A DNA stretch of 64,000 nucleotides, taken from Ferrigenium straubiae (GTDB lineage: Bacteria > Pseudomonadota > Gammaproteobacteria > Burkholderiales > Gallionellaceae). The stretch covers positions 62,001 to 126,000 of the forward strand of contig JAHQXD010000001.1 in the NCBI GenBank assembly GCA_019449655.1, written 5' to 3'. Under the pieces are notes generated by a model. It saw only the letters and a program-made list of their open reading frames with translations, ran no database searches and had not been told where the DNA came from. The translations under genes and the position numbers were made by a program. Below are positions 43,136 through 53,329 of the stretch, in pieces (position 1 is the stretch's first letter; each line of letters starts with the position of its first letter).

Positions 43136-45516
43136 GATTCACCTCGCTTACCCATCACCTGGTGCTGTGGTTCATCGCCGTAGCACTCCTGCCGCTGCTG
43201 CTGTTCGGTTACCTGAGCCTGCAGCAGAACGAGACCGCGCTGCGCACCGAGACGCAGGCGCGCATGTCGCGCCTGGTGGACAAGAAGACCATGGAGATCA
43301 AGGTCTATCTCGCCGAGCGCGCCCAGAACGCCCAGATGCTGGCGCGCAGCACCCTGATGGAGCAGGCCATGGGCACCCTGTCGCGCGCCTACGCGCAACA
43401 CGGGCCGGACTCTCCGGAGTATCTCAAGGCGGACCGGCAGTTCCGCGGGCGCTTTTCTCCGTATATCGATGAGAGCGCACTGTTTTACGACATCCTCCTG
43501 ATCACGCCGCAGGGCGAGATCATCTACAGCGACAAGCACGAGGCGGACTTCGCCACCAACCTGCTCCACGGGTCACACCGCGATTCGCAGCTGGCCAGGG
43601 CGTTCCGCGAATCCAGCCTGACCTTCGAGAGCAACTTCTCCGGCTTCGAGACTTACACCCCTTCCGGCGCTCCGGCGGCATTTATTTCCGCCCCCATTAT
43701 CTACAACGGCGCATTCCACGGCGTGATCGCTTTCCAGCTCAGCACCGAGAACGTCTACCGCGTGGCGATGGACGCCAGCGGGCTGGGCGCGACCGGGGAG
43801 ACGCTGCTCGCCAGACTGACGGGCCCCGACGAAGCCCTGTTCGTCGCGCCGCTCCGGCATGACCCGGAGGCGGCCATGAAGCGCAGGATAGACATGAAGA
43901 CGGCAAACATCCCGATGCGTAATGCCCTGCTCGGGCGGCATGGCGGCGGGATAGAAACCGACTACAGCAGCCGGCAGGTGGTCGCCGCCTGGCGCTACGT
44001 GCCGGAGTTGCGCTGGGGGATGGTGGTCAAGATGGATGCCGACGAGGCTTTTGCGCCCATTTACCGCCAGCGGCAGATCCTGCTGCAGATCCTGCTCGCG
44101 CTGGTGCTGCTGGCCGGTGTTATCGCGCTGTATTTCGGGCGGCGGCTGGTCGTGCCGCTCAAGGGTTTTGCGCAGACTGCCGATGCGGTGGCGCGGGGCG
44201 ATCTGGACAGGCGCGTCGCCGAGTCCGGTCTGGGCGAGATCGGCGTGCTGGGGCGCGCCTTCAATCACATGGCCGGAAACCTGCAGTCGCTGTACCGCAC
44301 GCTGGAAGACCGTGTCGAGGAGCGCACCCGTGAGCTGAATGTAAGCAACGAGCAGTTGCAGGAGGAGATCATCGAGCGTGAACTGATCGAAGCGGCCTTG
44401 CGGGAGAACGAAGAGCTGCTGACCTCGGTCATGAAACTTCTGCCGGTGGGGGTCTGGATCATTAACGCAGAAGGGATAATCATCTTCGAAAACACTGCCG
44501 GACGAAAAATCTGGGGTGGGGCACACGACTTGGGAGCCGGGCAGTTCGGGGAACGCAAGGGCTGGTGGCTGGGCAATAATCAACCGATAGAACCCCATGA
44601 ATGGGCGCAGGCGCGCGCTATCGCAAAGGGCGAAACTTCCATCGAGGAGGAAATCGAGATCGAGTGCCTCGACGGCACGCATAAGACCATTCTCAACTCC
44701 GCCCTGCCGCTGCGCAGGAGCGATGGGAGCATCAGCGGCGCAGTTGTCGTCAATCAGGACATCACCGAGCGCAAGCAGGCCGAAGCGCAGATAGCGGAGT
44801 CCATAGCGTTGCTGCAGGCTACCAACAAGGCACTGGATGAATTCACCTACATCGCCGCGCACGATCTCAAGGAGCCGCTGCGCGGCATCCACAACTACAC
44901 CAGCTTCCTCAAGGAAGACTACGGCGACCGGCTGGATGGGGAAGCGGGGCAATACATCAGCAGCATCCAGCGGCTGGCCGAGCGCCTATCCGCCCTGATC
45001 GACCGCCTGCTGGCCTATTCTCGTCTGGGCAGCACGGAGCTTGCCAGGGTTCCGGTCGATGTCGATGCGGTGGTCGACGCCGTGGCGGAAGACTTGAGCC
45101 GTTTTTGGAGCTCTGATTCGCATGGAGGAATGGGGATCGAGTTGCGCCGCAATGGCAGGCTGGGCGTTGTCAAGGGTGATGCCACCCGCATCGGTGAGGT
45201 GTTCCAGAACCTGATTTCCAACGCGGCAAAATACAACGACAAGCCATTGAAATGGATAGAGGTCGGCTGCGACCGGAGCGGCCCCGTCCCGGTTTTTTAC
45301 GTGCGCGACAATGGCATCGGTATCCAGCCCCATCATCAGGAAACCGTGTTCCGGATCTTCAAGCGGCTGCACGAGCAAAACAAGTATGGCGGCGGGACCG
45401 GAGCCGGCCTTACAATCACCAAGAAAATCATCGAGCTTCACGGCGGTCGCATCTGGCTGGATTCCACCCCCGGGGAAGGCACCACGTTTTATTTTACTTT
45501 GAGCGAGGATGCATAA
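43132..45516 (+). CDS. Sensor histidine kinase (Cache-HAMP-PAS-HisKA-HATPase)
   Basis: 794 residues; start set by the ATGA overlap. Membrane helix (about 10-30), large periplasmic Cache domain (about 35-310), second helix (about 320-340), HAMP ('RLVVPLKGFAQTADAVARGD'), PAS (about 420-540), HisKA with His577 in 'AAHDLKEPLRGI' (phytochrome-type H-box) and HATPase with 'NLISNAAKYND', 'DNGIGI' and 'GGGTGAGLTI'. It likely receives the signal from the binding protein encoded just before it, directly or besides its own Cache domain, and phosphorylates the response regulator that follows. It overlaps that gene by one base. Confidence 0.92.
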   Translation: MRFTSLTHHLVLWFIAVALLPLLLFGYLSLQQNETALRTETQARMSRLVDKKTMEIKVYLAERAQNAQMLARSTLMEQAMGTLSRAYAQHGPDSPEYLKADRQFRGRFSPYIDESALFYDILLITPQGEIIYSDKHEADFATNLLHGSHRDSQLARAFRESSLTFESNFSGFETYTPSGAPAAFISAPIIYNGAFHGVIAFQLSTENVYRVAMDASGLGATGETLLARLTGPDEALFVAPLRHDPEAAMKRRIDMKTANIPMRNALLGRHGGGIETDYSSRQVVAAWRYVPELRWGMVVKMDADEAFAPIYRQRQILLQILLALVLLAGVIALYFGRRLVVPLKGFAQTADAVARGDLDRRVAESGLGEIGVLGRAFNHMAGNLQSLYRTLEDRVEERTRELNVSNEQLQEEIIERELIEAALRENEELLTSVMKLLPVGVWIINAEGIIIFENTAGRKIWGGAHDLGAGQFGERKGWWLGNNQPIEPHEWAQARAIAKGETSIEEEIEIECLDGTHKTILNSALPLRRSDGSISGAVVVNQDITERKQAEAQIAESIALLQATNKALDEFTYIAAHDLKEPLRGIHNYTSFLKEDYGDRLDGEAGQYISSIQRLAERLSALIDRLLAYSRLGSTELARVPVDVDAVVDAVAEDLSRFWSSDSHGGMGIELRRNGRLGVVKGDATRIGEVFQNLISNAAKYNDKPLKWIEVGCDRSGPVPVFYVRDNGIGIQPHHQETVFRIFKRLHEQNKYGGGTGAGLTITKKIIELHGGRIWLDSTPGEGTTFYFTLSEDA

Positions 45517-45965
45517 TGGCTGGAATGAAATCTCAATACATCCTGATCGTCGAGGACAGCGACGACGATTATCTGGCTACGGTGCGCGCCTTCAAGAAGG
45601 CCAACCTGGTCAATCCTGTGCGGCGCTGCACCAACGGCGACCAGGCGATGGACTACCTGCTCCGGCGCGGGGAATTCTCCGGCAACGGCAAGGCGCCCCG
45701 GCCGAGCATCATCCTGCTTGACCTGAACCTGCCGGGTACAGACGGCAGGGAAGTGCTGGGCATGATCAAGGCCGACCCGGATCTGCAGAAGATCCCCGTC
45801 ATCGTCCTGACCACCTCCAATGCCGAGCAGGACATCGAGCAATGCTATGCCGCGGGCGCGAATTCCTATGTGCAGAAACCCGTGGATCTGGTCGGGTTCA
45901 TCCAGTCGGTCGCGCGTCTCACCGATTTCTGGTTCAACGTCTCCATCCTGCCCAAGAACAAATGA
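45516..45965 (+). CDS. Single-domain response regulator (Rcp1 type)
   Basis: 149 residues: receiver only, with acidic cluster 'VEDSDDDY', phospho-acceptor Asp69 in 'IILLDLNLPGTDG', Thr in 'VLTTSN' and Lys in 'YVQKPVD'. Rcp1-type regulators pair with phytochrome-like kinases carrying the H-box type of the gene upstream. It overlaps both neighbours (TAATG upstream, ATGA downstream), so the operon is tightly coupled. ATG 45525 is an alternative start. Confidence 0.92.
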   Translation: MAGMKSQYILIVEDSDDDYLATVRAFKKANLVNPVRRCTNGDQAMDYLLRRGEFSGNGKAPRPSIILLDLNLPGTDGREVLGMIKADPDLQKIPVIVLTTSNAEQDIEQCYAAGANSYVQKPVDLVGFIQSVARLTDFWFNVSILPKNK

Positions 45966-48241
45966 CCGCAACCATCCTCGTCATCGACGACAGCGAAGAC
46001 GATCGGCGCCTCTACCGGCGCGCGCTCAAGGATGTTGACTGCCGCTTCGTGATGGCGTCATCGGCGAAGGATGGATTCATATGCATGGCCGACCACAGGC
46101 CGGACGTGATCCTGCTGGATTACAACCTGCCCGATCTCGACGGACTCAGCCTGGTCAAGGTGCTTGCCGGATGTTCCGGCCCGCCCGCCCCCCTCATCAT
46201 GCTGACCGGGGAGGGCAGCGAATCGGTGGCCGTCGAGGTGATGAAGCTCGGCGCTTCCGATTACCTCGTGAAGGACACCGCGGGGCAATACTTGCGGCTG
46301 TTGCCCGGGGTGATCGAGCGGGTCATGGCGTCGCATGCGCAGCGCGAGCAGAACCGGAGGCTGATGCAGGAAACGGAAAGGCTGCTGCACCGCAACCGGA
46401 TATTGATGCAAAACTCCGCGGATGGCATCCATGTGATGGACGGCCAGGGCAATATCGTGGAGGCCAACGACGCCTTCTGCCGCATGCTGGGTTACAGCCA
46501 GGAAGAAGCTGCCGGCCTCAATGTGGCCGACTGGGATGCGCAGTGGACGGCCGAGGAACTGCTGGCGCGCTTCAAGGAGATTGTCGGCCAGAGCGCCGTA
46601 TTCGAGACGTTGCACTGCCGCAAGGACGGCACGCTGATCAATGTCGAGATCAGCGCCTCCCACGTGGAGATGGACGGGCAGGATTTCTTTTTTGCCCTGA
46701 GCCGCGACATTACCGAACGGAAGCGGGCCCAGCGGGAAACCGAGACGCTGCTGCTGCGCAACCAGGCGCTGATGCAGACCTCCATGGATGGCATCCACGT
46801 GATGGACATGCAGGGCAACATCATGGCGGCTAACGACGCCTTCTGCCGCATGCTGGGCTACACACAGGAGGAAATAGGCAGCCTCAACGTGGCCGACTGG
46901 GAGAGGCCGTTATCGGTCGAGGAGTTCAGGGCGCGATTCAGGGATATCGTCGGCTGTGGCGCCATTTTCGAGACACAGTACTACCGCAAGGACGGCACGC
47001 TGTTCGATGTCGAAATCAGCTCATCCGGGGTGAGGCTGGAAGGGCAGAACTTCATTTATGCTTCGAGTCGCGATGTCACCGAACGCAAGCGGGTCGAGCA
47101 GGCGCTGGTTGATGCAGACCGGCACAAGGACGAATTCCTCGCCATGCTGGCCCACGAACTGCGCAACCCGCTCGCACCGATCCGCAACGCCGCCCATGTC
47201 ATTGGCCGGCTGGAACTGGCGGAGCCGAGGATCAAATGGGCGCAGGAAACCATCGAGAGGCAGGTGGCACACCTCGCCCGCCTGGTGGACGATCTGCTGG
47301 ACGTCTCGCGCATTGCCCGCGGCAAGATTCTGCTCAAGTGGGAAACCATCGAGTTTGCCGCGCTGGCCGAGCAGGTCATGCAGGCCGCCCGCCCCCTTGC
47401 CGAGAGCAATGGGCATGAGTTGACGGTGCGGCTGCCCGAGGAGGCAGTGCAGATGGATGGCGACCCGGTGCGCCTGTCACAGGTGCTGTTCAACCTGCTG
47501 GACAATGCCATCAAATACACCCCGGATGGCGGCCGGATCGAGTTTGCCGCGCGCATGGCCGGGCCGGAAATCGAGATCAGCGTGCGCGACAGCGGCATGG
47601 GCATCAGGGCGGAACTGCAGCCCCGTGTGTTCGACATGTTCCAGCAGGACGAGCGCAAGCTGGACCGCGCCCAGGGCGGGCTGGGTATCGGCCTCACGCT
47701 GGTGCAGCGCCTGGTTGGAATGCACGGCGGACGAGTGGAGGTGTACAGCGCGGGACCCGGTCAGGGTTCGACCTTCACCGTCCGGCTGCCGGCCAGAGTC
47801 ATGTCTGCACCGCTTCATGTGCCCGAGCCTGCAAGCCGGCACGGCTTTGCTGTCGGCATGCGGGTGCTGCTGGTGGAAGACGATCCTGCCGTGGCCGACA
47901 GCACCGCCGTGCTACTGGAGATGGAAGGGCATGAGGTGCGCATCGCCGAAAGCGGGCAGGTGGCGCTGGAACAGGTTCCGGAATTCCGGCCGCAGGTCGT
48001 GCTGCTGGATATCGGTCTCAAGGGGATGGACGGTTTCGAGACCGCGCAACGGTTGCGGCAACTGCCGGAGGGGTACAGCTTGTGCCTGGTGGCGGTGACC
48101 GGCTATGCCGACAGTGCAATCAGGGCGCAGGCGCGGGCGTCCGGCTGCGATCATTTCCTAGTCAAACCGGTAACGTTCAAGGCGCTCAACGAGTTGCTGT
48201 CCGGGATGGCCGGGGCTGCGCCGGCGCACGCTTCAGTCTAG
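45962..48241 (+). CDS. Hybrid histidine kinase (REC-PAS-PAS-HisKA-HATPase-REC)
   Basis: 759 residues. Receiver 1 (about 1-120, 'VILLDYNLPDLDG'); two near-duplicate PAS domains (about 140-260 and 270-395, both with 'DGIHVMD', 'EANDAFCRMLGYSQEE'/'AANDAFCRMLGYTQEE' and 'YRKDGTL'-like ends); HisKA with His398 in 'LAHELRNPLAPI'; HATPase ('NLLDNAIKYTPDGG', 'DSGMGI', 'GGLGIGLTLV'); receiver 2 (about 640-755, Asp in 'VVLLDIGLKGMDG'). No membrane helix: cytoplasmic. It is likely a phosphorelay step after the upstream kinase. The 3' end overlaps the convergent VOC gene by 9 nt. Confidence 0.92.
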   Translation: MTATILVIDDSEDDRRLYRRALKDVDCRFVMASSAKDGFICMADHRPDVILLDYNLPDLDGLSLVKVLAGCSGPPAPLIMLTGEGSESVAVEVMKLGASDYLVKDTAGQYLRLLPGVIERVMASHAQREQNRRLMQETERLLHRNRILMQNSADGIHVMDGQGNIVEANDAFCRMLGYSQEEAAGLNVADWDAQWTAEELLARFKEIVGQSAVFETLHCRKDGTLINVEISASHVEMDGQDFFFALSRDITERKRAQRETETLLLRNQALMQTSMDGIHVMDMQGNIMAANDAFCRMLGYTQEEIGSLNVADWERPLSVEEFRARFRDIVGCGAIFETQYYRKDGTLFDVEISSSGVRLEGQNFIYASSRDVTERKRVEQALVDADRHKDEFLAMLAHELRNPLAPIRNAAHVIGRLELAEPRIKWAQETIERQVAHLARLVDDLLDVSRIARGKILLKWETIEFAALAEQVMQAARPLAESNGHELTVRLPEEAVQMDGDPVRLSQVLFNLLDNAIKYTPDGGRIEFAARMAGPEIEISVRDSGMGIRAELQPRVFDMFQQDERKLDRAQGGLGIGLTLVQRLVGMHGGRVEVYSAGPGQGSTFTVRLPARVMSAPLHVPEPASRHGFAVGMRVLLVEDDPAVADSTAVLLEMEGHEVRIAESGQVALEQVPEFRPQVVLLDIGLKGMDGFETAQRLRQLPEGYSLCLVAVTGYADSAIRAQARASGCDHFLVKPVTFKALNELLSGMAGAAPAHASV

Positions 48242-48676
48242 CTTCAGCGGCCGGATGGTCATTACCGCGGCCGGATTGTCGCGCCACAGCGCGGGATCGG
48301 CATCCACGTACAACTCGATCTCGATGCCGTCCGGATCCTCGATGTAAAGAGACTGGCTTACGCCATGGTCGCTGCTGCCGCGGATGGCGACGCCATGCCG
48401 CTCCAGATGTGCCTTGCACTCACGCAATTCTTCGAGCGTATCGCCGACCTTGAAGGCGACGTGGTACAGGCCGAGGCTGTGCGGGCCGGGCAATTCGGCC
48501 TGTGTGCCGACTTGCAGCAGCGCGAGATCGTGGTGGCTTTGCCCTAGTGAGAAAAACACCATCGTGTCCCGTAAACGCGCGACTTCCTTCATGCCGAGGA
48601 GATCGCGGTAGAAGGCAACCGAACGTTCCAGGCTGCGCACCTTGAGCACCACATGGCCGAGGGTTTTGATTTGCAT
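48233..48676 (-). CDS. VOC-superfamily (glyoxalase/extradiol dioxygenase-like) protein
   Basis: 147 residues; AAAGGAGG 6 nt before ATG. Two beta-alpha-beta-beta-beta modules with candidate metal ligands His in 'LGHVVLKV', His in 'GLYHVAFKVG' and Glu in 'GIEIELYVD'. 'VAFYRDLLGMKEV' is the usual first module. It could be a catechol 2,3-dioxygenase-like or glyoxalase-like enzyme; the substrate is unknown. Confidence 0.87.
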   Translation of the reverse strand: MQIKTLGHVVLKVRSLERSVAFYRDLLGMKEVARLRDTMVFFSLGQSHHDLALLQVGTQAELPGPHSLGLYHVAFKVGDTLEELRECKAHLERHGVAIRGSSDHGVSQSLYIEDPDGIEIELYVDADPALWRDNPAAVMTIRPLKLD

Positions 48677-48733
48677 GGTTGCCTCCTTTACTGGGGCCTG
48701 AGCCCTGTTTGACAGCTAGATGAAATTTAAAGC

Positions 48734-48814
48734 CCGTTCGCCCTGAGCCTGTCGAAGGGTGAATGGGCTATCACAGAAGTTCGGGATGGGCTTCGACAGG
48801 CTCAGCCCGAACGG
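48734..48814. repeat. Palindromic element family C, copy 2
   Basis: CCGTTCGCCCTGAGCCTGTCG plus AAG at the left is mirrored by CTTCGACAGGCTCAGCCCGA plus ACGG at the right. It is the best-preserved copy of the family here and lies in the 343-nt gap between the VOC gene and dnaJ. Confidence 0.92.
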
Positions 48815-48832
48815 AATTTTGCTATATCACCT

Positions 48833-49047
48833 TGTGGTTTCGGCCGGGCTTGCGCCCTTAACATTCGCTGCGCTCATGTTAGCATGCGCCGCAAGGTCAA
48901 GGACTTCCCGGTCTACTGGCCTAAGAAATCCTTCACTTTGTGGTTCCGGCCGCTGCCCGTTGGGCAGCTTAACTTGCTGCGCAAGTTAGCCTACGCCGCA
49001 AAGTAAAAAACTTCTTGGCCTATTGGCCAAAGAAGTCTTTTACTTTG
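48833..49047 (-). repeat. Tandem duplication of the dnaJ 3' end and its hairpin
   Basis: Two units of about 106 nt, both opening TGTGGTTTCGGCCG / TGTGGTTCCGGCCG on the + strand. Each ends, read on the minus strand, in codons for K-V-K-D-F-(F/L)-G-Q-stop: the real dnaJ end (49020-49047) and a noncoding copy (48913-48939). Each tail also pairs with an inverted copy of itself; at the real end AAAGTAAAAAACTTCTTGGCC faces GGCCAAAGAAGTCTTTTACTT, forming a long hairpin that may terminate the heat-shock operon. Confidence 0.85.
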
Positions 49048-50138
49048 TCCATCCAGGATTTTGCGCGCGGGTTGTGGTGCCCGCTGTCGGTTGCGTTGAT
49101 CGCTTCAAACTCGCGCAGCAGTTCCTTCTGCCGTTCGGTCAGGTTCACCGGCGTTTCCACGATGACGTGGCAGTGCAGGTCTCCGTAGGTCGAGCTTCGC
49201 ACGCCCTTGATGCCCTTGCCGCGCAGGCGGAATTGCTTGCCGCTTTGCGTTTCGGGCGGGATTTTGATGCGCGCCGCGCCGTCCAGTGTGGGGATTTCGA
49301 TTTCGCCACCCAGCGCGGCGGTGCTGAAGCTGATCGGCATTTCGCAATGCAGGTCGTTGTGGTCGCGCTGGAACACCGCGTGTGGCTTGATGTGGATCAC
49401 CACGTACAAGTCACCGGGCGGCCCGCCGTTCACGCCGTGCTCGCCCTCGCCGGACAGGCGGATACGGTCGTCGTTATCCACGCCCGCCGGAATTTTCACC
49501 GACAGCGTCTTGTGCTGTTTGATGCGCCCGTTGCCGCTGCAGTCCTTGCACGGCGAGGTGACGATCTTGCCGCTGCCGTGGCAGCGCGGGCAGGTTTGCT
49601 GGATGGAGAAGAAGCCCTGCTGCATGCGCACCTGGCCCATTCCGCCGCAGGTGCTGCAGGTGGTCGGACTGGTGCCGGGCTTGGCGCCGCTGCCCTTGCA
49701 GGTCTCGCATTCCGCCATGGTCGGCACGCGTATCTGCGTCTCGGTACCGCGTGCGGCCTGTTCCAGCGTGATTTCCATGTTGTAGCGCAGGTCGGCGCCG
49801 CGGTGCACATTGCTGCGCCCGCCGCCTCCGCGTCCGCCGCCGAAGATATCGCCGAAGATATCGGAAAAGTCGAAGCCCGCCGCGCCGCCCGCGCCGCCGC
49901 CCATGCCGCCCGCCTCGAACGCCGCATGGCCGTACTGGTCGTAGGCCGCGCGCTTCTGCCCGTCGGAGAGCGTCTCGTAGGCTTCCTTGGCTTCCTTGAA
50001 GTGCTCCTCCGCCTTCGGGTTGTCAGGGTTGCGGTCGGGGTGGTGCTTCATCGCCAGCTTGCGATAAGCCTTCTTGATTTCTTCGTCCGAAGCGTCGCGG
50101 TTGACGCCGAGGACTTCGTAGTAGTCTTTTTTGCTCAT
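49020..50138 (-). CDS. dnaJ: Chaperone protein DnaJ
   Basis: 372 residues. J domain with '[16 protein letters not shown]', Gly/Phe region (about 75-110), four zinc-finger repeats 'CETCKGSG', 'CSTCGGMG', 'CPRCHGSG', 'CKDCSGNG' and the usual C-terminal substrate domains. It is the co-chaperone stimulating DnaK ATPase. The region just upstream of ATG on the coding strand is pyrimidine-rich (CCTTCTCCCTTCCCATATTG), so no Shine-Dalgarno is visible, seemingly because a repeat element ends here. Confidence 0.97.
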   Translation of the reverse strand: MSKKDYYEVLGVNRDASDEEIKKAYRKLAMKHHPDRNPDNPKAEEHFKEAKEAYETLSDGQKRAAYDQYGHAAFEAGGMGGGAGGAAGFDFSDIFGDIFGGGRGGGGRSNVHRGADLRYNMEITLEQAARGTETQIRVPTMAECETCKGSGAKPGTSPTTCSTCGGMGQVRMQQGFFSIQQTCPRCHGSGKIVTSPCKDCSGNGRIKQHKTLSVKIPAGVDNDDRIRLSGEGEHGVNGGPPGDLYVVIHIKPHAVFQRDHNDLHCEMPISFSTAALGGEIEIPTLDGAARIKIPPETQSGKQFRLRGKGIKGVRSSTYGDLHCHVIVETPVNLTERQKELLREFEAINATDSGHHNPRAKSWMDKVKDFFGQ

Positions 50139-50145
50139 TCAATAT

Positions 50146-50566
50146 GGGAAGGGAGAAGGGGGAAGGGGGAAGGGTTACGAGGTGGCACGGCGCTTGATCG
50201 ATGCCGGCAACCCCATCAACAATCCCGAGACTTCATCCACTTTTCCGTTCAACTCCTCTGCGTTATTCAGGTAACCCAATCTTGCGGCAAGTTCGATCAA
50301 TGTATCCAATTCGGATAACGAGCCAGCGGAGATGCTTGAAAAGTGCAGTAACTCCTTTGTTCCATTGCGGGCAAATCCTTCTGCGATGTTAGCCGGAACA
50401 GAAACAGCTGCACATTGCAGCTGGCTGGATAATCCAAATTTTTCCTGCGCGGGGAAAGAAGAGGTTGTAGTGTAAATCGCGGTCACCAACTCCATGGCTT
50501 GCTGCCAAGCCTTCAAGTTGCGGTGCCCGCGCTTCACACCCTTCCCCTTCTCTCTTATCCCTTCTC
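50146..50566. mobile_element. Palindrome-flanked unit (family F) carrying a four-helix-bundle gene
   Basis: The left arm (50146-50174) is GGGAAGGGAGAAGGGGGAAG and onward; the right arm (50537-50566) is the inverted, imperfect version CACCCTTCCCCTTCTCTCTT and onward. The arms bracket exactly one gene, the four-helix-bundle protein, in the dnaK-dnaJ gap. A related arm pair without a gene lies between grpE and dnaK (52603-52684). Calling it mobile is inference; no target duplication was identified. Confidence 0.5.
50175..50537 (-). CDS. Four-helix-bundle protein (23S rRNA intervening-sequence / bAvd-like family)
   Basis: 120 residues from GTG 50537. Family features: 'NLKAWQQAMELVTAIY', 'FPAQEKFGLSSQLQCAAVSVPANIAEGFAR' (seen as 'EKFGLSSQLQCAAVSVPANI'), 'LHFSSISAGSLSELDTLIELA' and 'LGYLNNAEEL'. 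Family members were first found within 23S rRNA intervening sequences, and relatives (Avd) serve diversity-generating retroelements; no reverse transcriptase is nearby. The purine-rich repeat arm (GGGGAAGGGT) sits where its ribosome site should be. It is transcribed within the heat-shock operon. Confidence 0.88.
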   Translation of the reverse strand: MKRGHRNLKAWQQAMELVTAIYTTTSSFPAQEKFGLSSQLQCAAVSVPANIAEGFARNGTKELLHFSSISAGSLSELDTLIELAARLGYLNNAEELNGKVDEVSGLLMGLPASIKRRATS

Positions 50567-50570
50567 GCCG

Positions 50571-52514
<1,944 letters not shown>

Positions 52515-52602
52515 GATGCTTTCCTTTCAGTTGAATGCGTGAGTCGGATGCTGCCTTGCCGCCTGAGATGGGGGCGGGGGCGGTTATTTCAAGAGCTTTG
52601 TT

Positions 52603-52684
52603 GGGGAAGGGGGAAGGGTGAAAACGCCTCTCCGGATTAAATGAGCCGGGTTTGCCCTTCTCACTTCCCCCTTAACCCTTCCCA
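52603..52684. repeat. Palindromic element family F, empty copy between grpE and dnaK
   Basis: GGGGAAGGGGGAAGGGTG at the left and CCCTTCTCACTTCCCCCTTA plus ACCCTTCCC at the right, with 34 nt between. The arms match those around the four-helix-bundle gene, but no gene is enclosed. Confidence 0.8.
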
Positions 52685-52687
52685 GGT

Positions 52688-53236
52688 TTATTCCTTGCCT
52701 TTCGAAACCATCACCAGCGCCGGGCGCAGCACCCGCTCGTTCAGCGCGTAGCCTTTCTGCATCACGCTGACCACGGTGTTGGTCGGCAGGTCGCTCTCCA
52801 CCATGCCGATCGCCTGGTGCTTGTGCGGGTCGAGTTTCTCGCCGACCGGGTTGATCTCGGCGATGTTGAACTTCTCAAACACGCTGGAAAGCTGTTTCAG
52901 GGTCAGTTCCATGCCGCTCTTGAAGCTTTCCACGTTCTGCGTTGTGACCGCCAGTCCCGCTTCGAGGCTGTCTTTCACCGCGAGCATTTCATTGGAAAAG
53001 CGCTCCACGGCGAATTTCTGCGCCTTGATGACGTCATCGGCCGCGCGGCGGCGGATATTCTCGCCCTCGGCCTTGGCGTACATCCATGCGTCGTAATGCT
53101 CCTGCGCCTTGCGCTCGGCCTCCTTGAGCATCTCCTCCAGGCTGGGCATGATCTCAGGTGCGTTTGCCGCGGCGGACTCCGCGGCCGGGGCGGCCTGCTG
53201 TTGTTCGATTTTCGGGGTATTTTCCTGCTGTTCCAT
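52688..53236 (-). CDS. grpE: Nucleotide exchange factor GrpE
   Basis: 182 residues from ATG 53236, with AGGAGAGG upstream. A long N-terminal coiled coil ('[20 protein letters not shown]', '[14 protein letters not shown]') and the C-terminal beta domain ('[16 protein letters not shown]', '[21 protein letters not shown]') are complete. The frame stays open far upstream, but only as antisense of the MFS gene. It releases ADP from DnaK. Confidence 0.95.
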   Translation of the reverse strand: MEQQENTPKIEQQQAAPAAESAAANAPEIMPSLEEMLKEAERKAQEHYDAWMYAKAEGENIRRRAADDVIKAQKFAVERFSNEMLAVKDSLEAGLAVTTQNVESFKSGMELTLKQLSSVFEKFNIAEINPVGEKLDPHKHQAIGMVESDLPTNTVVSVMQKGYALNERVLRPALVMVSKGKE

Positions 53237-53264
53237 TGGCCTCTCCTGTTTGCGACTCGCAGGA

Positions 53265-53291
53265 AGTTGGGGTGAAGCTGGCGTTTTCAAG
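53265..53291 (-). promoter_or_regulatory. Heat-shock (sigma-32) promoter of grpE-dnaK-dnaJ
   Basis: On the minus strand: CTTGAA, 13-nt spacer, CCCCAACT. This fits the sigma-32 consensus CTTGAAA-N(11-16)-CCCCATnT with a preserved -35 box. It lies about 30 nt upstream of the grpE start codon, giving a leader of roughly 20 nt. Confidence 0.8.
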
Positions 53292-53329
53292 GGCGGCGGC
53301 AAAATTATTTTTGCGGCATGGGATAATGC

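Noticed and set aside
48759-48989. 76-residue plus-strand frame between the VOC gene and dnaJ
   Set aside because: It consists of element C2 and the duplicated dnaJ tail; no independent support.
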